DNA of 64,000 nt from Cordia subcordata (GCA_028554755.1 JAPTOF010000017.1:12051501-12115500), one strand, 5' to 3'; shown: positions 11,207-24,931, counted from the first letter of the stretch. A program made the numbers and translations. The notes: generated from the sequence alone by a model not told the origin.

Positions 11207-13758
11207 CAAGGACATCTAAAGCTTTTTACCCAATAAGTAATTATGGTTTTATTTAAAGTCAACCTCAACAAATATTGTGTTTAACTGATATGAATTTTAA
11301 AATTTTTGAAGCTGCTCTCATCAAAGGAGACGAGAAACTGTTGTGTTTGTAAATGGATCAGTGAAGATTAATAGACGTAATCATATCACTGTAGATATTC
11401 CATTCATTGCATGGGCCACTTTACCTCGTAATCAGGCTTTAAGTTAGGATCTCTCGAATCCAAAGGAATTAACATTTTGGGCCATGATGCGTCAATGTAA
11501 TGGCTCATTAAAGTGTAGGTAAGGTGAGAGAACCATCAACATATGACACCAAATCATTAAAGTGTAGGAAATTTTGAAATTGAGTTTTCCAGACAAGATA
11601 GTTGGTATATTTGTCTAGCAAAGTTTGTCACAAAAGTTTTGAAATTAGAAGAAGCCATTTTGATGAGAAAGTAAAGGATGAAAAAACCACAGGGTTTTAA
11701 AGACGTGAGTCGTTTTCTATTGATACCATGAAAGATTTTAAAGAAAAATAGAATTTCTCCGTTGATATTCTTGTGTATTGTGCTTTATAGCATGTCGTTA
11801 TATTTATAATACATGATAATATATGTACATTCACTAAAAGATACAACATATGGATTGCAACAAACGAATTTTGAAAAGTCAAAATATCTATTATCCTTAT
11901 CATTCATTGCTGTATTTTACAAAATCATTTTTTTTTTTGGTGGCGAAAATAGGAAATATGAACATTAAACACCAAGCAAATCCACCAAGATCGGGCCCAT
12001 TACAGGTAACGAACATCAATAAACTAGCCCAAAAATGCCAAGACCAAAAGAAGACTCCAACAAGAGATAACACAAAGACAACCCGAAAAAGAAAAAAGTA
12101 CCTAATCCAGGCCCATTAAAAAATCAAAATGATAGAAGATAAAAGCTAAAAAAAAAAAAAAAGCAGCACTAAACAAATAGGATAAATTACTCCCACACTC
12201 CTTTATCTTTTTAGTAAAATAACGCATTGATTCTTTATCTTTCTAATTTAACTTTTTAATCCTTTAATTTTAACTCTATTAGTGCCGTTAGTCCATTTCT
12301 AATTTCCGTCCCATTATAGCTGTTATTCTCACGTGTTATACGCATGCAATGCATTGAATAATAGCTAAAATTAGACGGAAATTCGAGAATAGACTAACAG
12401 TGGCAACAAAGTTAAAACTAAAAGACTAAAAGGTTCAATTGAAAAAAATAAAGGACTAACGCATCATTTTATTAAAAGATAAAAGAATGAATGGAGTAAT
12501 TTACCCAATCAAATACTAGTACCTTGTCCTTCGATAGAAGCTTAGTCCTTTTTCTCCTTTTTCATTTTCAACAAAAATTTACTATCACGTATTCTTGTTC
12601 TTATGTCTGAACACCTAATTGAGAGGCATTTATTTATATGAATGATAAACTAAAACGAGTACAACATACATATTTGGCTCTTACAATTAAAAGCCAATTA
12701 CTTCCTTGTCCTAACTATACCACACATAAAAAGCTAAAGAGTAGATAATCAATTGGAGATATACCAATTGATAGTGGCAAAGTGATTTTACTGAAAAATT
12801 GGTCAAAACGAAAAGGGATATGTATCCGATTGGTTGACAAGCTTATGACTTCACTTTTGGTTTTGCCTATTATAATCGCATGATTCGTGCTCAATTTGGA
12901 TGTCGCTTCCAATACCAAAGTCAAGCTTTGTGTCATTTGCAAAGGTTTGTGGATAGTTGATTTTTTGAATGTGGATAATTTTATTATTGAGACAGATTCT
13001 AAGATGACTACACTCTTATGGAGCCTGTATCTTGGTGTAGCCGTTTTAGACCATTGTTGAATGATTGTCATACTATCTTGAACTATAGAAGGGGTTATGT
13101 CCCAAAATACATGTATAAAAAAATTAATAAGTGTGCGAATTGACTTGCTAATTATAAATTTGAGTTTCTTATTAGATTCTCCATTCTCAAAGTACTCCCT
13201 AGATAGTTGCTTACATTATTGGAGGAAGACACGAGGGGCATGACTCAACTTAAGTGAATCATTTTGTAGTTGGCTTTAGCCTCCCTTTTAACCAAAAAAA
13301 AAAAAAAAAGATAAAGAATTGATTAGATAATAGAATGAGTGGCTAATGGACGATTCATCATTAATATAATAATATTGAATGCTTTGCTCATTTGTTCTGA
13401 ATATTTTGCAACTGATAAAATTAATATTTTGCTCATTTATATAAAATTTTTGTTCTCCTTGAACTGAACTTAACTTTGTCCATAAATTTAACAATTATAA
13501 ACTATTGGCATCATTCGTTAGAGCTAGTATCAATACTTTATAATTATTGAGTTATGATTATAAGATCATTATAAGTATGGGTTCCACAAAACTAGGTGCA
13601 AACAAACCAAGGGAGGAGCCATGCAATAAAGCAAAACATGCGGTCACGTGTGATCTCCCCCTCGGATGCCTTTTTCTCGTGCACTAACAAAATGCTGAGC
13701 CAATTAGACTTAGATCTCTGAATGCCTCTACTTCACTCACTCACACGTAATACACACA

Positions 13759-13813
13759 CACACATATACATATATATATATATTATAATATATATAATAT
13801 ATAATATATAATA
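13759..13813. repeat. (CA)n/(TA)n-derived satellite
   Basis: CA units pass into TATATATA and then repeated TATAATA-type units. Simple-sequence DNA with no gene. Confidence 0.8.
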
Positions 13814-15219
13814 TCTCTATCTCTCATGGTTGCTGCAAATAAAAGGGCAACGGCACACAAACGTTAAAAGTTGGCATCCCACGGGGCCAGCCGCGGTCGA
13901 GCGCGTACGACAAGCCTTCAATCCACGCGGATGGATTAAATGATTTTCTTTTGTATTTAAAAAAAGTTCCCTTAAAAGTTTTTTGTCTCCTTTATTTTTT
14001 TTCCATTTATCCTTTTTTTTTTAAATGATAAGTTCATGTACATGCTACTTGAATTTATTTGATTACTTTCAACATTTTTTTGTCAAAAATGTATGCATTT
14101 GTATTGATTGAGCAAAAAGATTACATTAGCCTATACCAAGAGGCATTAAAATCACTATGTACAAATAAGGATAATTCTAAAGGAAGTTAAAAGGAAGAGT
14201 TCTCATTATAATTCTAAAGCAATCCAACTTGTAATTTGATTGACTTGTCCAACAACGTGCCTAAAGATTAGACACAGATCAAAAGAGAGAAGTGCATGGA
14301 AAATTTGGATAATTAAAGATACACTCCAATTAATTTCAGAATAGTTTTAATTAACTTTCGACTTAATTAAGATTTTTCTTGTTTTGATATAAATACAACA
14401 TAATGAAAGAGAATTTTGTAATCTACTTCACTAGTAGGGTATTGAAACTATATGATCATTAGCAAAGCAAAGAGATGCATGAAGAAAATATTTTCATACC
14501 CAATAAAGAAAAAGTGATATTTAAATTTTTTTTCCATAAGGAGGCCTAGGCCAATTGAGAACTAACTCTTCTCGAGCGGGTCACTCCTCGTTTGTCAACA
14601 TCCAAAAGAATCTGAAGCTGTTCAGGCACGTCTGTACTTGTTCAAAAATCAATAGGCTTACTCACTCCGAAGTTTACAATCTAGTTTGCACAAAAAATAG
14701 TTTCTTTACAAATATATCTGATTTTGAAGTCTCTTTTGCAGTTAAGAATCCATTAAAGCTCCATTCACCAAATTGACAGTATGTGTGATATTTAAATTAT
14801 AAAACATATAATTGTCAAACAAAATGATAGAAAAAGGAAAAGAAGAGCTTGAAAGACACGCGCTCATGGAGGGCGTAGAACAACGTTAGATACGCTCATG
14901 TGTGATGGTCCAGTAATTTTCGCGGCGGACAGTAATTTAACCAACCAGTGAGCTGTGTCTGAAGCTCCCGTTTGCTCCGTTTCCCCCATTTTGCGACGTC
15001 GTTTCAAGTCCAGAAACCCGAGCCCAGAAAACGTCGTCGTTTTTATTTCCTTTTACTGTCCGAAGAGACGTTGACCGTACAAAGTCATTACATATACGTG
15101 TATTGCCCCCCCAAGTCGCTGCTCTTAGCTCCCCCATCAAAAAAGTCTTCGACACTTTTTTGCACACACTGATACACACTTGAAAACACGCAGAAAGTGA
15201 AAGGAGAAAATAGTGTACA

Positions 15220-15246
15220 ATGGCGATAACTGGGCGGAGAAAATGA
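15220..15246 (+). CDS. Upstream ORF overlapping the start of the coiled-coil gene
   Basis: ATG at 15220 opens an eight-codon frame (MAITGRRK) closing at TGA 15244-15246. Its context, ACAATGG, has A at -3 and G at +4. The stop shares two bases with the main ATG (15243-15245) in AAATGA. If the transcript starts upstream, scanning ribosomes meet this frame first, so main-ORF translation would need leaky scanning or reinitiation. The sequence is certain; use of the uORF is inference. Confidence 0.55.
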   Translation: MAITGRRK

Positions 15247-18175
15247 AGATCACTAGTGTTAAAGCAGAACCTTTAGAGCATTCATCTCCAAAAGCTGCAA
15301 AAGGCCCATCACGAGGCCCAGATCTATTACCAGCTCGAAAAACGCCTCGCCGGAGAACCAAGAACGGCGGGGGAGTGCGGCTAAGGAAGGAAGTCACCGG
15401 TGGAGCTCTGGCAGGAAGAGGGGCCAGGCCGGAGACCCCATTGCTGAGATGGAAGTTTGGTGATGATGTCGGAAAGGAGAATGGTGTTGAGGAAGAGAAG
15501 GAGACGCCGCCGGAGGCTGGAACGAGAGCTGGCCGAAAAGCTAGGGTTGCGATGTCGGCGAGGAAGGTCGGAGCTGCTTTGTGGAGGATGCAGTTGCCGG
15601 AGGGGCGCACCGGGGGCGGCGATGGGCTAGGGTTTCAGGTGTGCTTGGTTATATTCATTTTTTTTTGAAAGTTAATTTATTATTTTATTATTAGTTATAC
15701 AGTGTGGATAAATGTGTGATCTTGTGGAGTTATGATTTGATTATAGTGATAGTATGTATGTATGTATTATTGGTTTCAGATTCTTGATTACATCAAATGC
15801 ATGTTAATTAAGATTTAGAAGTAAGAGCAATTATGATTTGATTATGTAAAAATAAATAGAAAAAAATTGAGATTAATTGGTTTTGTAATATCTGATTCCA
15901 CAGTAATTAAATGGGAGGTAGACTAGCTCCCATTTAATTATTGTGGAAAATATATCATGGTTTTGTTCATAGTACTAGGTCTTCTTTACGTAGCTTCAAT
16001 AATATGAGTTGGTGACCCATTAAATGATGTAAGTTCTGCTTTCTCATTCGTATGCAAGCATTGCATTTAGGATGTTTTGGATCTTAAGATAGTAGGTATG
16101 GTATCGGAATCAATCAAAATTTTGATTTGCCAATTGCAGAAAATTTGAGATTTAGTAACGTTTTTTTGGTCTTCTTGCAGTCTGGAGGTGGTAATGTTGC
16201 AGTCCCTTTCCATGGTTATCATATCTGTAAAGCGCATATTTCCTCAAATAAGGATCTGGTACACAGTCCCCCCCCTGTTTCTGGCCCGAAAAATGGGCTT
16301 TTGACTAAGGTGTGTAAGTTGATGGATGTTCTGCAAGTGTTAATTTTGATCAAATTGAATATGTATCTCGATATATACACCTTTGTATTAATCAGGGAAG
16401 AAGTAGAGCTATATGGACAAATGTAGTTCTGTTTGTTTTAATGTCCCGTAAAGGTGACGGGGCAACTGCTCATGAGCACGTGTAAAATGGTTTTCAAGTG
16501 CTGCATTATAGATTGTAAGAGGATATTGACATTATGTCGTTTGGGTGCTGAGAATGCTATATGCTTGTAATATATCTCCTTTCCTTTTTTAACTCATCTG
16601 AATGCGAATTACGTATATCCTTTGTAGGTTGAACCTTCTTTACAAGTTTCCCACTCTGCAATGGAGGGAGCAACCAAGTGGGATCCTATTGTCTGGAAGA
16701 CGTCAGAAGGCACGAAACAGATCTATGGCCACAAAGAGCTTGTTGACCAACAAAGTAGATCTGCTCTGTTGATATCTTCCCTTGAGTCAGAACTTGAGAA
16801 GGCTCGGACTCGGATTCATGAACTTGAAACTGAGGGGCGGTCCTCGAAGAAGAAACTGGAGCACTTTTTAAGGAAGCTCAGTGAAGAAAGGGCAGCATGG
16901 CGAAGCAGAGAGCATGAGAAAATACGCGCGATCATTGATGACATGAAATCAGACATAAACCGGGAGAGGAAAAATCGCCAGAGACTGGAGATTGTCAATT
17001 CAAAGTTGGTCAATGAGTTGGCTGATGCCAAATTATCAGCGAAACGCTTCATCCAAGACTACGAGAAAGAGCGCAAGGCTAGAGAATTGATTGAGGAAGT
17101 ATGCGATGAACTAGCTAAAGAAATTGGGGAAGACAAGGCTGAAATTGAAGAGTTGAAAAGAGAGTCTATGAAACTTCGTGAAGAAGTAGAAGAAGAGAGG
17201 AAGATGTTACAAATGGCTGAGGTCTGGCGAGAGGAACGAGTCCAAATGAAGCTAGTTGATGCGAAGGTGATGCTCGAAGACAGATATGCCCAGATGACTA
17301 GGCTAATTGCTGATCTGGAATCCTTTTTGAATTCTAGAGGTGCAACCCCCAGCACTGAGGAGATGAGAAAAGCGGAGCTACTTCGAAAAGCAGCTGCCTC
17401 TTTGAATATTCAAGACATTAGGGAGCTCACTTATGAGCCGCCAAACCCAGACGAGATTTTCTCTATTTTCAAAGATGTCAATTATTGTGAATCCAATGAG
17501 AGGCAGATTGAACTGTGTGCTACAAGCAGTCCTGCTAGCCATGCCTCCAATATCCATATGGTCAGTCCTGAAGCTAATGCATTTAAGAAAGACAAAATTC
17601 AGAGACGTTCAACCCCATATGTTGATCAAAGTGGTGATCTAGAGGACGAAGGGAGCGAATGGGAAACTGTGAGTCATCTTGAGGATCAGGGTTCAAGTTA
17701 TTCACCTGGAGCTAGTGAGCCATCAATCAACAGAAGTCACCGGGATAGTAATGTATCAAGAAGTGGATCAGAATGGGAAGGCAATAGAGGTGAGGGGACA
17801 CCCACCACCGAGGTCAGTGAAGTATGCTCAGTCCCAAATCGCCAACTTAAGAAGGTGTCTTCCATTTCTAGGCTCTGGAGGTCAGCAGGCAGTGGTGAAA
17901 AAATCATCTCATTGGAGGGAGTAAACGGAAGGCTTTCTAACGGAGCTATCCATTCCCCAGATTATAATACAGGTAAAGGTGGGCTTAGCCCCCAAGAGTT
18001 GTCCGGGCAGTGGGGCTCGCCAGACTCTGTGCATCTGCACATGAATCGGGGGATGAAAGGGTGCATGGAATGGCCACGCAGTGCGCAGAAGAACAGCTTG
18101 AAAGCAAAATTGTTGGAGGCAAGGATGGAAAGTCAAAAGATACAGCTGCGCCAAGTTCTGAAGCAGAAGATTTGA
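15243..18175 (+). CDS. USO1-like coiled-coil protein (At5g41620/At1g50660 family), 690 aa
   Basis: Three exons: 15243-15638, 16181-16309, 16628-18175 (132, 43 and 515 codons, all phase 0, GT..AG borders). ATG 15243 (MKITSVKAEPLE) is used because frame and family start agree; a further in-frame extension upstream has no ATG. Residues 1-132 are basic and Pro/Arg/Gly-rich. Residues about 215-410 form a long charged coiled coil (SSLESELEKARTRIHELE...). A Ser/Glu-rich region follows (GSEWETVSH, SGSEWEGN), then a conserved tail with SLKAKLLEARMESQK. Arabidopsis relatives are annotated 'intracellular protein transport USO1-like' or 'pan-like', names based on coiled-coil similarity only; one relative, BRANCHLESS TRICHOMES, affects trichome shape. 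The exact role here is unknown. It lies upstream of OTU2, as in Arabidopsis chromosome 1. Confidence 0.88.
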
Positions 18176-19824
18176 CGACAGAACGTTCAAACCAGTCGTC
18201 TTCCACAATGCTGCTGATGAAGCCAGACAAAAGCAGCCTACGGGCGCTAATAGATGAGTCTGGCTGGGAAGAAAATGTACCATCTTGATAGTTATCAAAT
18301 ATGCTATTGTAAGAGGGAGGATTCACATCTGTTTTTCGGGGATCTTGCGTTAAAAGCTAACAAAAAATTCTGTAAATGTGTGCCTCCCTCGTCCTAAATG
18401 TTATGATTCTTGAACATCAATGTCAGTAAGATGCATTTGATAATAATTTATAATCTTATGCTACAGATTTTTATATTGCATCATGTAGAATATGATTTTC
18501 AGCTAGATAAATAACAAAATGATATGATCCTGTTTGATTAGTTTCCATTTTATGGCTTGTTCCCACTGCAGAAAGTTTATGCTTAATTTTCATGAACAAA
18601 GATTTCCTCTTCTTTTTCCTTTTTCCCTTTTGTTTTGGTTGGAAAATAGAGATTATATTAATTCATCAACCAAACATTGAAATAATGATCGAAGATTTAC
18701 TTTATCAACCGCCGTCTAGAGTACTTGACCAATAATGAGGCACTAAAATGACCCAAAAATTACAAAATAAGGGGCTCTAAGAAATTGTGAGAAAAGAATA
18801 AAATCTTTAAAGAAATCGACATGCAATTTACCTAAAATAGAAAGCAAAGGAATTATTGCCTATAGAAAATACAATAAGAGAAGAACAATAAAAAAAGACT
18901 TTTACGTGTTGCTAGAAAAACTCTAAAAAAGAAAAATATCTCGTAAAAAAAATACTAGTGGTGTATAAAGTGCCCTTATTCTAAAAGTTTTTAAATTTAG
19001 GCATTAAGGCTCTGTGTTATCGTAGCAATGAGAAAAAATGTCATCAATTGTTTGGCTCAATATTTTAAGTGTTAAGCATAATAAATAAATAAATAAATAA
19101 ATTCACTAATATCCTCTTTATAAGCTTAAACTTTTCTATGGGACGGTAACTCCAATATGGTACTAAAGCCTAAAAATTTTAAATTATGGATAGCAATTTT
19201 GAGAAAAAAAGAAGAAAATAATATTTGAACATGATGTAAAAATAACCTTTTTAAAAAGCTTTAAAAATGAGTCAAACACATTAACTTTAACTTTTAAATT
19301 AACATATAAAACTTTTGATCATCTAAAAACCAGGCTAAATAGACTCTTAATTTCATATAAAACGGCCTCAAAATCACCCAAAAATCTAATAAAATGGTTA
19401 TAATACCGTTGAAGAGTTACCCAAAAAGGAAAAAATGTGCTTTACAATGGTTGGCAACAGGAAATGAACACAATAAGAACACATCAGCACCTGCCTATTT
19501 TCAGCCGCAATTTGAACACAGGAGTAACAATCACCACTAATTTCAATTTTCAAGTTGATTAGATTTCCAAAACTCTTTTACAAATGTATTGTAAATTGTA
19601 ATTAATAATTTAAACCCGCTAAAAATATTCTCCAACCCCACTTCACATAAAAACTTTATTATATGCACATAACTCTTTGTCACCTCTGATACTTTGTTTG
19701 ATATCTTATCAAACTTGCCTTCATCTTAAAGCAATTCTTGGTAACACAGATCTACAACTTTACCCTTTATTTCATTTTTTATTACTTTTTCTTTAGCCTT
19801 TTTTTTTTTTTTTGGTTGTTTGGG

Positions 19825-19892
19825 TGTTGATTTAATTCATTTGGGTTAGAATAAAGTTGTGATTTTTATAGCATAGAGGTTGGTTTTCTTTC

Positions 19893-19948
<56 letters not shown>

Positions 19949-20215
19949 ATATTTTTTTGTGAGTTTGGGTTGGTGAATCTTGGTGAAAAGCTCACATCAT
20001 CATTGAGCTAATTTCTATATATTGGTTAGATTTCAGTGCTTTGTTCATTGTTTTTCTCTTCTGGGTCTCGATTTAGCTCATTCTGTGTAATAATAAAGTG
20101 GTGATTTTTTATCTCATAAATATATTTCTCCTTAATTTTTTCAGTTTGGGTTGGTGAAAAGCTTATAGCTTTGAGCTAATTTCTATTCTAGAGGTTAGAT
20201 TTCTAATATTCATTT
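19825..20215 (+). repeat. Imperfect direct duplication in OTU2 upstream region
   Basis: Two blocks (about 19825-20040 and 20066-20215) share in order: AATAAAGT-GTGATTTTTAT, GTTTGGGTTGGTGAA, GAAAAGCT, TTGAGCTAATTTCTAT and GGTTAGATTTC. The first block is longer because an (ATT)n array is embedded in it. Confidence 0.7.
19894..19947. repeat. (TTA)n microsatellite
   Basis: About 18 uninterrupted TTA units upstream of OTU2, inside the first copy of the duplicated block. Confidence 0.9.
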
Positions 20216-20596
20216 CCATTGGAGCCTCAAATAATAGTTTGATATGATTCTATATGTGGTGTTAACACTTATTTCTTTCTCAATTATCAAATTCTTACCT
20301 TTAATTTGATGTTCAAAGCTTTCTTTTTCAAGTTGAAATCCTTCCTCTTCTGGTTCTTGCTTTTTATGTTTTTGGTGAGTGTGACATCTTTCTTGACGCT
20401 AGATACTACTTTGACTTCGACCCAAAAAAAAAAGTACTACTTTGACAGTTTGTATAGATATAACGTATGAATTTTGCTTTCTATTTGAGGCATATATTCA
20501 TTCTTGTTTAGTTGTAAGTGAGATTATGTGATAATTTGAAAAAAAGGCAAAACTGACATTTTGATGCTTCGCAGTTGTATACGTGTGTGTTATAAT

Positions 20597-23500
20597 ATGG
20601 GAGATATTATTGTTAGGAGGGTTATCCCGTCAGACAATAGTTGTCTCTTCAATGCTGTTGGGTAATGCTTGATCTTCTGTCCTCTTCGATTTTAAAATTG
20701 TTATATGAATGAACCTGATGTGCTAATATTGTCATATTGGTTTTGGTTGTTTGTATGCAGATATGTTATGGACCATGATAAAACGAAAGCACCTGAATTG
20801 AGACAGGTTAAACTTCTTTACACTCTGCATTTATGTAGATTGCGTGAATGTTCAGGTACAAAAATGAGAGTAATGTGTAAAATGAGCATAACATTCAAGT
20901 GATCTGTGCTTGTTGGGTTATCACACTACTTGATATGAGAATAATTAGAGATGAAGTTTGAGGTTTATCTTGCAAATTGGAACCACATGATATTATCATT
21001 AGATTGTGTATTACTTGGTTTTGGTTTTCAGTGATGATAGTAACTAAATAGAGTCACAATACATAACACTGTGTACTTTAGAATGCCCAAAATCTTAGCA
21101 AATAAATATTGTTTTCTAGATTTATCATTCTTGGCTTTTATTCTTCCCTTGTGTCAATTTTTGTAGGTCATAGCCGCAACAGTGGCAAGTGATCCAGAAA
21201 AATATAATGAAGCATTTCTTGGGAAACCAAACCAAGAGTATTGTGCTTGGATTCTTGACCCTGATAAGTGGGGAGGTTTGTTACACTTCTAAGTCTATCC
21301 TCCCAGGCCATCTACTGGCTCGACTCTTGAAAGCTAAGTGTGTTAGGACAACAAAGCCGGTTGTCCTTGCTGCCCATTATGGTTCCACCCAGTTGATTCT
21401 TTGGTTGTTCAAACCCTGAAGAAAGTTATTACAACATTTTCTTATGAAAATGGACTGTTATGCTGCATGTTGATCATGTACTTATTGTCTGAGTTCAGCA
21501 TGCAACTGTTGTACAAGAAATACATTAACATATAATTGTGGAACTTACTGGAACTCTGTAGAAACTGTTCATTCTTTGATGTCAATGGACTTGGAATGAT
21601 TTGATCTCTTGCCATTATAGGGTTCCCCTATATGTTTATCTGATTTAGAAGACCTGTGCTATATCCTCCTCTCTCTACTCTTTCGGTATTATATGAGAAG
21701 TAACTTGCCATATATTTTGAGTATGTCTTTGATTTCATATCAATAAAATCTTTCATAAGTTGCTGAAACTGTTCTCACTTGTGCATGTGAAACATACAAA
21801 AACTGCTTTTACCAATTCAAAGACTGAACATTTCTAGCTAGGACATAATTGTTTGTATATAATACAAAGAGATTTTTCCCTGAGCTGTCTACCAGCAAAT
21901 CGATTTACTGCATGTATACATCCTAAAACATAAAACTATATAAAGAACTAAGGGATTTTTGTTTCAGACATTAATTATCAAGTCATTTTACCAACCAAAA
22001 AGTCATGAACAATTGGCGTAGGTCAGTTAACGATAGATACAGAGAGGTTTCCTTTCAATTTAGTCCATTGTTTTAACTTTCCCAAGTGCAGATTTGAATT
22101 TTGTCCATTTGTGGACTCAAATATTGAGCAAGAGTTTGTGTGAAGTTTAATTGCTGTGGGCAGCTATTAGCAGATAAGCTGGCTCCAGCTTCTCTGAATG
22201 CACCGCTTGTGGGATGCAGATTAGATTATATTGCTTTCTTATGAAGTTTAACACTATTAAGCATTCAGTGGTACAACTTGCTCTGAATCTAGAAACATGG
22301 TTTAAAGCTTTCCCTTTTGGTATATTGTCTATATTTGAGAAAGGAAAATGGAGCAAAATATTATTGCTGGGTACGTCATGATTTCTTGTACTTGTTCAAA
22401 TCTATAGGAATAAGAAATATTTCTGAGATACTGACCAAAAGGGCAAAGGACTGCCTTCGTATGTAAAAGAATATCCTTCCCTTGCAAGTCTCCAGGAGAG
22501 TGTCATTTTCTTCTATTTACTGAACTTTGGTTTTCATTGAGACAGACTGAACCACATGTAAACCTAGTCAGAGAACTGCCATATCATCTGTTTCAGACAC
22601 CTGCCCAAATCTAGAGCTGGTGTCATTTATTCACCTGTTTATAGTTTAGCTAGTTGCTTTTGCATAGTTATCTGAGCCTGATAAACATTTAAAATCTTTA
22701 ACCGAATTGGCTAAGTGCTTAATTATGTGTATTTAGTCATTTTCTTGGTTCATCTTCCATCAGTTTAAGCTAGCAAGATTTTTTTAAATTTCTCTCCTGT
22801 GTGGTCTCCTCATCTCATTTATGATGTGGTGAGGAGAATTTGTTGATCTCTTCTGCTAAACTTCGGATTAATTGTCTTTCTTAAGGTGCCATTGAGCTTT
22901 CAATACTAGCGGACCATTATGGACGTGAAATTGCTGCTTATGACATCCAGACAACCAGATGTGATTTATATGGACAGGTTGGCATTACCATCATGAGATA
23001 TACTATATTTCCAGTCTTCGAGCAGGCATATTTACAATCTTTCACATATATAACTTATTCAATTTTGTGGATACTGTTTAACAGGGAAAGAACTATCATG
23101 AAAGAGTGATGCTGATCTATGATGGGCTTCATTATGATGCTTTGGCTGTATGTCTACGCTCTAAATTCATTAAGATTCTATTGATGTGCATTACTGTGTT
23201 AGGAATTTCTACATAGGTTTAAACAATTCTCTCCTGCTTGTGTGGCACTGAAAACTGTATTAGTGGAGGAAGTAAGATTGGCATTGTGAGCCTACGTGTC
23301 AACTTTTAGCAGTGGCCAAAAGTTCTTAATATGCTTTAGAAGTAATTCTTGTATAACGTGGAAACGGTGGTCATCCCGGTGAACCTTTTTGATATAACTA
23401 GGATATCATTTATGTAACATGTAAAAATTGTTTCACGTAATTGCATGCCTGATGTCATGTCTGCTAGACAGATGTCTCCCTTTGAAGAAGCTCCAGAGGA

Positions 23501-24162
23501 AGTGGATCAGACAATATTTACTGTACAGAAGGATCGGACAATTGGGCCAGTTGAGGGGCTTGCTCTTAACCTGGTCAAAGAGCAGCAAAGGTACCACTCG
23601 ACGGTTTATAGTGAATGTTGAATAACCTCCCTCAATTAAAAGCAAATGTTCTTTTCTTATACGAAGCCACATCTAGTATGCTTTCGTGCCAATGGCTATG
23701 ACTGTCATTTGAGACAATTTTAGGCTGGCAGTACGCAGTTGATTCTCAGAATCTAATTTTTCTTTCTTCTGGGAATTTCTAAAATACTTTAGAGTCATTC
23801 ATTTTCAGTGTGCATACGTGTTTGCCTTGAGACCATTGTTCTGCCAATTTGCTCTACGCTCACGTTTACAGTATAAACAAATTTTAATCGCATTTTTACT
23901 ACACATCTCAGGAAAAGAAGTTATACTGACACCGCTAACTTCACTTTGCGCTGTGGTGTGTGCCAAATCGGAGTCATCGGCCAAAAGGTTTTTCCTTTTT
24001 CCTTATCTGTTGACGTAATTATACGTATTCTGTTTTTTCCCCTCGCGTTGCTTTTGAATCCTGACGCGTCACTATTCTCTCTGGAAATATTATATGTCGA
24101 TGCAGGAAGCTGTGGAGCATGCACAAGCAACTGGCCATGTTAACTTCCAGGAGTATAGGTGA
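20597..24162 (+). CDS. OTU2: OTU-domain ubiquitin thioesterase, OTU2/YOD1 type, 208 aa
   Basis: Eight exons: 20597-20661, 20761-20806, 21167-21275, 22886-22977, 23085-23147, 23472-23590, 23912-23987, 24106-24162. All borders are GT..AG and the frame closes at TGA, giving 208 aa, the length I recall for Arabidopsis OTU2 (At1g50670). Residues 1-130 are the OTU cysteine protease fold: [17 protein letters not shown] holds Asp13 and the nucleophile Cys16, and [10 protein letters not shown] the catalytic His120. The C-terminus carries a C2H2 finger (Cys179, Cys182, His195, His201), as in yeast OTU1 and human YOD1, which act with Cdc48/p97 in ER-associated degradation. It removes ubiquitin from conjugates. 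Intron 3 (1.6 kb) is unusually long but holds nothing recognisable. Convergent with RIDA. Confidence 0.93.
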
Positions 24163-24931
24163 GAGGAAAATGGAGCGAGTGAGGAGGAAATAAACGAGAG
24201 CTCAAGACTTGTCTTCAGTTGACTACACTATTGTCAAAAACATACTCCGTTTATTTTCCAAGCATGACTTATAATTTGGGTGTTGTATTTTGTTGATCAT
24301 ACGTCGTTGTGCTAATAGTAAAAGATGTATACAGGCCCGAATTATCTTTATTCTTTTGTGGATTAAGAAATATCTTCGATGTTAATTTCTTTGTGCTGTC
24401 ATGTACAAGTGACATCAATTGCAACATTTATCAAATGTAAATTTTTCTCACAAGACTAGGAGAGGGGCACATCTGAAAACGAAGATGGGTAAAAGAATTA
24501 ATGACACGTGATACTAATAGCGTCACAAAATGATAATGATATAGTTTGCACATAATCGTTTCCAGAATGCATACAATTCTGCAGCTCTTTTTGACATATC
24601 AACTCATCATTTGATCTTGATATATTTCCCTTGAATGGGAACAGGACCGGCCGAGACACTTTCCATGCTTGTACGAGAATACGTAATCAGATTCCCAATT
24701 GAATATTGCTATTCATAATGTTATAACGCTATGAGTAAAGAAATTGTGTTTAAATCCAAATCTGTGAACATGGCATAATGCTGGAGAAGCGTTTAAGGAA
24801 GCCAATTTTTATGTAAGAACTAATCGGCTGGAGACAGCTTTGCATTAAGACATAAAGAAGATTGACTTCCACCATCAATTTATTCGAGTCTGCTAACAGT
24901 TGCAACAGTTAAACATATTTAAAGAGGGGAA
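24163..24931. other. 3' spacer between convergent OTU2 and RIDA
   Basis: 770 bp containing the 3' UTRs of OTU2 (+) and RIDA (-). No ORF or repeat of note. Confidence 0.7.

Larger units (their letters stand above)
3801..15242. other. 11.4-kb gene-free spacer
   Basis: No coding gene supported. The part next to 3800 is the leader and promoter of the PADRE-like gene. The rest is AT-rich with a MITE (4403-4511), a polypurine run (7621-7657), a (TA)n tract (6968-6998), the inverted-repeat element 9911-11206, a TA-rich imperfect satellite (13759-13813) and a small GC-rich patch at 13870-13930. The ORFs here (7753-7998, 9911-10279, 12715-13071, 14555-14776) show no domain or exon logic. Confidence 0.6.
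18176..20596. other. Spacer and OTU2 leader region
   Basis: 3' UTR of the coiled-coil gene, AT-rich spacer, then probable OTU2 promoter and spliced leader. A clear acceptor (GATGCTTCGCAG, ending 20574) precedes the OTU2 ATG, so at least one leader intron exists. An (ATT)n run and an imperfect duplication lie in 19825-20215. No other gene seen. Confidence 0.6.

Noticed and set aside
12715..13071. 118-codon minus-strand frame
   Set aside because: Peptide resembles no family I know; no exon continuation or promoter. The plus strand of this stretch hints at a decayed reverse-transcriptase/RNase H-like reading (for example near 12970-13080), but stops interrupt it and I could not support a pseudogene call.
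18010..18288. 92-codon frame overlapping the 3' end of the coiled-coil gene and running 113 bp past its stop
   Set aside because: It is in another frame, and the main frame keeps the family's conserved tail (SLKAKLLEARMESQK) up to its own stop. No donor/acceptor pair links the two.
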